Shown: positions 59,036-64,000 of the stretch, in pieces
How the letters are laid out: each line of letters starts with the position of its first letter
Numbering within the stretch: position 1 is the first letter of the stretch
Origin: Holacanthus passer
Lineage: Eukaryota > Chordata > Actinopteri > Pomacanthidae
DNA: 64,000 nt
NCBI GenBank assembly: GCA_025331565.1
Contig: JAFREQ010000008.1
Coordinates: 806,001-870,000, forward strand
Direction: 5' to 3'
Notes under the pieces: generated by a model
What the model saw: the letters and a program-made list of their open reading frames with translations, nothing else
Told to the model about the DNA's origin: nothing
Database searches by the model: none
Program-made: the position numbers and the translations under genes

Positions 59036-60742
59036 TCACACTGTCGTCTCTCCGTGGTTTCCATTACTGAGGCGCTTGTAAAACCTCCTCCAGGACTGAA
59101 GAGTCTTCCCAGACCAGACCCAGAAACCCGAGGTGATCCCGACTATCATGGTCATCAGGTATTTAATCATGAACACGGTGAAGTCTGGGGTCATGGGGGC
59201 GAAGTTGTGGACCGGACAGGGGACGGCGAACCGCTTGCAGGTCTGCATGTGCCAGGTTCGCTCCCAGTGCTCCCTGAAGGCCTGCTCGTAGAAGTAACAG
59301 GCGATCACGATGGTGGCAGGAACTGTGTAGAGGACGCTGAACACCCCGATCCGGACCATCAACTTCTCCAGCTTCTCCGTCTTGGTGCCGTCGTGCTTCA
59401 TGATGGTGCGGATCCGAAAGAGGGACACAAAGCCAGCCAGGAGGAAGGAGGTGCCGATGAACAGGTAGACGAAGAGAGGGGCCAGGACGAAGCCCCGGAG
59501 GGAGTCCACGTTGAAGATGCCCACGAAACAGACCCCAGTTAGGACGTCGCCATCCACCTGACCCATGGCGAGGATGGTGATGGTTTTGATGGCTGGGACA
59601 GCCCAGGCGGCCAGGTGGAAGTACTGGGAGTTGGCCTCGATGGCTTCATGGCCCCATTTCATCCCAGCAGAGAGGAACCAAGTCAGGGACAGAATCACCC
59701 ACCAGATGGAGCTGGCCATACCAAAAAAGTACAAGACCATGAAGAGAATGGTGCAGCCCTCCTTCTTGGTCCCCTGAGCCACAGTCCTGTACCCATCCTC
59801 CTTGAATTTATCCACACAAACCACCTTGTCCTCCAGGAAAAACCCAGCAGCGTAGGCCACCGCCACCATGAAGTAACAGCCAGACAGGAAGATGATGGGT
59901 CTCTCAGGGTATCTGAACCGCCTCATGTCCACTAAATAGGTGAGAACAGTGAATAAGGTGCTCACACAGCACAGGATAGACCAGATCCCAACCCAGAGCC
60001 GACCAAATTTAACCTCATCCTCCCGGAAATACATGATCCCTGTTGGTTTTGTGGGCTCACAAGGGGCCCCACAGTCTTTGACCCCCATGAACCTGTAGCC
60101 CAGGTAGGAAGGCACCTCCAGCTGCAGGGGGCAGGAGAACTGTTGGTACTGGGTGTGGAAGGGTGGGCGTTGGTTGGGTCGACCCATGTTCGGGGGAAGG
60201 GTCACCGGGATGGGCACATCAGGGGACGACGAGGAGGCCGGGCTGCTGTGTTCGGTGGTGTTCTGGCCCACGCAGATCTCTCCGGCTCCATGGACGGGGA
60301 AAGCCTCGCATCTGAGCCGCTCGGGCCACTGGAACCCAAACTTGTTCATGAGGGCTTCACACCCCTGCCGTGCTCGTTCACACAGGGACCTGCAGGGGGG
60401 GATGGCCTGCTCCAGGACCGTGCACACTGGGGCGTACATGGAGCAGAGGAAGAACTTCAAATCCGCAGAACACTGGACCTTCACCAGGGGGTAGAACTGG
60501 TGCACCTCAAGTCCAGCATCCTCCTGGTTGGTGTGGCCCAGGAGGTTGGGCATGATGGTCTGGTTGTAGGCGATGTCAGTGCACAGGGGGATGGAGATGG
60601 GCTGACAAAACCCGTGCTCTGGGACTGAAATCCCGCTTTCACTGTTGTAATGCTGGGCTGAAGTGAGCGAGCAGGAAAACCCGCACAGCAGCCACATGAT
60701 CCGCATCAACTCGGTGCCTGTGGTGGACCTGGAAGCCGCCAT
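59036..60742 (-). CDS. fzd7: Frizzled-7 Wnt receptor (intronless)
   Basis: Seven-transmembrane receptor that binds Wnt ligands and signals through Dishevelled at the plasma membrane. The single frame gives 568 aa from the ATG at 60742 (context AAACATGG); human FZD7 is about 574. In order: signal peptide (about 1-29), Cys-rich Wnt-binding domain from HGFCQPISIPLC (about 43-54), a variable Ser/Pro linker near 190-215, seven membrane segments, the KTLQSW motif (546-551) that binds Dishevelled, and a C-terminal PDZ ligand ETTV. FZD2 and FZD1 were considered. The ISVPEHG start of the domain and the MVLYFFGMASSIWW stretch match FZD7, where FZD2 has MMLYFFSM. An upstream in-frame ATG at 60844 would add 34 residues rich in Pro/Ser/Cys; it is not favoured because the signal peptide would then be internal. 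Whether this is the a or b teleost copy is not decided. Confidence 0.96.
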   Translation of the reverse strand: MAASRSTTGTELMRIMWLLCGFSCSLTSAQHYNSESGISVPEHGFCQPISIPLCTDIAYNQTIMPNLLGHTNQEDAGLEVHQFYPLVKVQCSADLKFFLCSMYAPVCTVLEQAIPPCRSLCERARQGCEALMNKFGFQWPERLRCEAFPVHGAGEICVGQNTTEHSSPASSSSPDVPIPVTLPPNMGRPNQRPPFHTQYQQFSCPLQLEVPSYLGYRFMGVKDCGAPCEPTKPTGIMYFREDEVKFGRLWVGIWSILCCVSTLFTVLTYLVDMRRFRYPERPIIFLSGCYFMVAVAYAAGFFLEDKVVCVDKFKEDGYRTVAQGTKKEGCTILFMVLYFFGMASSIWWVILSLTWFLSAGMKWGHEAIEANSQYFHLAAWAVPAIKTITILAMGQVDGDVLTGVCFVGIFNVDSLRGFVLAPLFVYLFIGTSFLLAGFVSLFRIRTIMKHDGTKTEKLEKLMVRIGVFSVLYTVPATIVIACYFYEQAFREHWERTWHMQTCKRFAVPCPVHNFAPMTPDFTVFMIKYLMTMIVGITSGFWVWSGKTLQSWRRFYKRLSNGNHGETTV

Positions 60743-61345
60743 GTTTGTTGAGGAGCAGGAGCAGGAGCAGGAGGAGGGGGGAAGGGGGGAGGGAAGGAAA
60801 AACTTTGATCCAAGTAGGGCGACTTGAAAAAGGTTAAAAAGCAATGAAAATCACATTAATAGTCGCAGCACTTATCTTATAGTCCGAGTAGTTCGTGTTT
60901 AAATCGCAGTGTTCGTTGTTTCTTTCGTGTTTTATGAAGAAAAATCCGAGTAAAACGTCCGTCGTTTCATGACTTCTTCAGTCTTTGTAAGTGACTCTGA
61001 GCAGCTCCGGTCCGCCGGAAAAATAGCACTTTTAAAGTCCCATTTTCTTCACGTAGAGCAAACTCAGATTATCCCACTTAATCTTTGCAGCTTTGGCGCA
61101 AAAACGAGCCGCATTTAAGGCGTAAAAATGTAAAAATTTGTACCGTTTTTTCGACTTGACTCCGCAGATCGCCGCTTCACATGTTGAAGGTCCAGAGACT
61201 CCGTGCAGATTCCACCGGTTTCTAGGCGCCCCCATCCATTCACGAGACCCCCGGACAGAACGCCGGGCGCCTTGAAACCGATGCCGCGTCTCAGCCAATC
61301 CGAGCGTTTGTTTTCCTCCAGGATTCGATCCTGATTGGTCCTCAT
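60743..61345 (-). promoter_or_regulatory. fzd7: fzd7 5' UTR and GC-rich promoter region
   Basis: GC content and CpG density rise here relative to the AT-rich flanks (especially 61140-61310). On the gene strand a CCAAT box is seen at about 61334-61338 (ATTGG on the plus strand); the opposite-orientation GCCAATC lies near 61295. A TCF/LEF consensus ATCAAAG on the gene strand is at 60803-60809, about 60 bases upstream of the start codon. The transcription start is not determined. Confidence 0.5.
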
Positions 61346-61583
61346 TATTCCCCCGTGGAAGGAAAATGTGTTACAGTAATTAAATTACACCAGAGATTTT
61401 ATAAGAAATCATCATTTTCTGATTAAGTTTTCAAAAGTAGTGCCATTTTTATAGGGCACATAAATTTTACAAATGAGGCATAAAGTGATTTACTTTTCTT
61501 GCATGTATGAAAATACAGATAAATCTCATTTGTACACTCACTTGTATTCCTGAGGTTGCAGCTCCTCATCCTCTTTTATTTAA

Positions 61584-61980
61584 CCATTACATGCTTTCAT
61601 TGGGTCAAATTATGCAAAATAAAACCACATAGTTTTGAACCCACCGTTAGTTTTGTCATCAAGAAACTAGAGTCCCATAAAGATTCCCCTCACAGGTACA
61701 TTAAACAAATAAACTACACCCTTTAGCTTTCCATAAAGAATAACAAATGAGAGGATGATCTTCATCTTGATCTTCGTGGCGCAATCATGGAATCACATCT
61801 AAATCCTATTAACCACATCAAGTCATTAAATCTGCTCACTGTTCAAATATCAAGAATCACTCTATTCACGTCCGTGCAGAACTGTTCTATGCTTTTTCTA
61901 ATCTATAATTTTTTTTCTCCCCGAAAAACTCAGCTTTACCCCGTTCATCATTCTGCTGCTATGGTCATAACAAAGACAAA
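61584..61980 (+). repeat. ~400-bp repeat, copy 1
   Basis: Shares with 63636-64000, in order: GGTCAAATTATGCAAAAT, GTTAGTTTTGTCA, CAAGAAACTA, GTCCCATAAAGATT, CACATCAAGTCATTAAATCT, TATTCACGTC, TCTCCCCGAAAAACTCAGCT and CATTCTGCTGCTATG. It is non-coding. Confidence 0.85.
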
Positions 61981-62227
61981 AAGAAAACCGAACAGATTGC
62001 ACTCGTTCTCAAGTATTTGCACTAGTGTAAACTTGGCACTGTTTATAACTCCCTAAAAGGGTTTGGGACTGAATACATACAATATCTGTCTGTTTCCATT
62101 TGAGCCGTCTCAGATCATCTTGTATCAGACTGCTATTTGCACATAGCATCAATTCCATCCATAAGCTTTCAAATTCTTCTTGCAATTCTTCTTTCTTGTA
62201 TATTTCTCTTCCTTACTTTCATTGAAT

Positions 62228-62670
62228 GGCCCATGCTCGTACATTTATTGAAAAAGAAAGCAAATGGTACTACTTAATGTACATTTTTAATCACAGCTGA
62301 AAGCATGGCATTTAAATTTATTTAAAGTAAAAAATCTGCTCATGTAGAAAGTGCTCAAAGAAAAATGTAGTATTAGTTTTGCAGAAAAAGGAACAGCACA
62401 ACATCTTCAGAGCACAATCCTCTGCATTGCTGCCCACATCTGATATTTTTCAGCAATATTAATACTTTTACTAAATAGTTAATGCTCATACAATTATTGA
62501 ATAACAAAGCAAATAGTACTACTACTGGTACATTTTTAATCACAGCTGAAAGTACAGCGCAGCAAAATGTATTTAAAGTAAAATCTGCTGATGTAGAATG
62601 TACTCAAAGAAAAATGTGCTGTTAGTTTTGCAGAGAAAATAATAGCCCTCATCTCATATTTTTTCAACAA
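62228..62670 (+). repeat. Two tandem diverged copies of a ~200-bp repeat
   Basis: Copy 1 (about 62228-62460) and copy 2 (about 62482-62670) share GTACATTTTTAATCACAGCT, ATTTAAAGTAAA, AATCTGCT.ATGTAGAA, CTCAAAGAAAAATGT and TTAGTTTTGCAGA. They lie between the two ~400-bp repeats. Confidence 0.8.
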
Positions 62671-63635
62671 TGTAATGTTAATGAGATCCATTTTTGCAGA
62701 CAAACTGACCAAATCTGTTTGTTGTAATAAACAGCGGGATAAAGCACATTATTCCTATTCCTGTTTATCATGCTTTAGTATCTACATAAGCAATCACACG
62801 CTGTAGGACACGTGGTGATCTCTGAAAGTTGTGTTTCAGTCTGTTCAGTTTTAAGCTTGCTGCAGCTGTGAAGTGGAGCTCTCTCCATCTCCTCACAGAC
62901 TCTACACAGTCACTCACTGTGTGGAGGACATGTAAACACGTTGCAGCACAGTGAGCAAACCATGAAAAAACCCCAAATGGATTCCAGCATCTTAACTACT
63001 CAACCACAGCGAGCACCGCAAGTACCTGTTGCTGTTTACTGCTTAAAGGCTTTCATTGCAAACAATCACATGCAGCTCCTGAACTGATCTGCATCATGGT
63101 GGGAATAAGCAGGCAAAGCAGCAGTAATTTGGAGTGACAGCGTGATCAATCGGCCCACAGGCGACCAAGTGTGGGAGGTTCCTGGTGGCCTTGCCTGCAT
63201 TTGGTGTGTTTCTACCCCGAGTGGGATAAAAGAGGGTGGGGGTAGGTTGAGTTGGGGGAAGGGACAGGAAGAAGAGAGAAGGTCGAAGAGGGCAGGGGGA
63301 GAAAGAGAAGAGAGCAGGAAGAGAAGCTGAACCAAAAGGAAAAGTCAGTAGTTCCCAGTTAGACACGTTACATTGAAATAGGCCAGTAGGCTAATCTGGA
63401 TTTCTCACCCACTGCAAACTGTTATTCTGAGCCCGAAAGAGTCTTTGTGCTGCCTGTGGAACAGTTGACCATAATACTTCAAGAAAGACTGGGAAAGTGG
63501 GTTGGACTAAGACTGGGTCTTTCAGGACAGGGACTATTTTGTCTCATTCAGCAACTAGCAAATAAGATATTCCTTTATTAGTCCCACAACAAATTTAAAA
63601 ATCAACATGACCTGGTCAGTTCTTTCATTTCATTT

Positions 63636-64000
63636 AACCTTTACGTGCTTCCATTAGGTCAAATTATGCAAAATTACACTATCACGTAGTTTTGCACCTA
63701 CAGTTAGTTTTGTCACCAAGAAACTACAGTCCCATAAAGATTTCCCTCATGAGTACATTAAACAAATTTAATTAGTAACTGCATCCTTTTAGCTTTCAAT
63801 AAAGACTGAAAAATGAGACGGTGATATTCAATTTTTGCATCCACATCAAGTCATTAAATCTGCTCACTATAAGCATCAAGGATCACCCTATTCACGTCCT
63901 CCCTATTCACGTCAGTGAAGAACTTTTTTAGACAATAGTTTTCTCCCCGAAAAACTCAGCTTCAGCTCGTTCGTCATTCTGCTGCTATGATCATAACAAA
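63636..64000 (+). repeat. ~400-bp repeat, copy 2 (cut by window end)
   Basis: Second copy of the repeat at 61584-61980. It has a short internal duplication of CCTATTCACGTC near 63888-63912. It runs off the window. Confidence 0.85.

Larger units (their letters stand above)
61346..64000. other. Intergenic, repeat-rich right end
   Basis: No gene is supported. Two related ~400-bp repeats (61584-61980, 63636-64000) and two tandem ~200-bp repeats (62228-62670) are listed separately. A purine-rich stretch (mostly A/G, about 63219-63350) follows ATAAAAG near 63226. Near 63566 the phrase AAGATATTCCTTTATTAGTC resembles a common teleost repeat tail. Confidence 0.5.

Noticed and set aside
59006..60628. 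Long plus-strand open frames opposite fzd7 (up to 178 codons)
   Set aside because: They are antisense shadows of the GC-rich fzd7 coding sequence with no family features.
1..64000. tRNA, rRNA, CRISPR array, or viral/retroelement coding genes
   Set aside because: No cloverleaf, conserved rRNA, spaced repeat array, reverse transcriptase or integrase frame was recognised on either strand.

Overview
This window is a piece of a ray-finned (teleost) fish chromosome. The evidence is spliced genes with vertebrate GT-AG introns, intronless olfactory receptor genes of a fish type, a multi-domain GIMAP gene, and many interspersed repeats of the kind common in teleost genomes. Nothing prokaryotic, viral or CRISPR-like was seen.

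Layout: (1) 1-11.3 kb holds the full coding part of agpat3 on the plus strand (8 coding exons, 377 aa), a lysophosphatidic acid acyltransferase, with a probable long 3' UTR. (2) 13.2-17.6 kb holds a plus-strand GIMAP-family gene whose first exon was not found. It joins a degenerate G domain, an intact G domain, a long coiled coil and a glycine-zipper tail. (3) 19-54 kb is an odorant receptor cluster. Eight intact single-exon receptors and one frameshifted copy lie on the minus strand, in two interleaved subfamilies. Two almost identical receptors lie on the plus strand in a recent tandem duplication. A short receptor relic sits at 23.9 kb. (4) 54.6 kb has one isolated GC-rich candidate exon of unknown identity beside transposon debris. 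(5) 59.0-60.7 kb holds fzd7, an intronless Wnt receptor on the minus strand, with a probable long 3' UTR and a GC-rich promoter. (6) 61.4-64 kb is repeat-rich and has no gene I can support.

The genes do not form one pathway: agpat3 makes phospholipid in the ER, the GIMAP gene is probably immune-related, the receptors detect odorants and fzd7 carries Wnt signals. The most informative structure is the receptor cluster. It preserves a ladder of duplication ages: old subfamily splits, a 1.3-kb duplicate pair with one broken member, and a 2.4-kb pair about 99% identical in coding sequence. The younger copy of that last pair was later interrupted by a hAT transposon with a perfect 8-bp target duplication. 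I found no clear novel system. The best leads are the pseudo-G-domain/G-domain GIMAP gene, the recent receptor duplications and the orphan exon.
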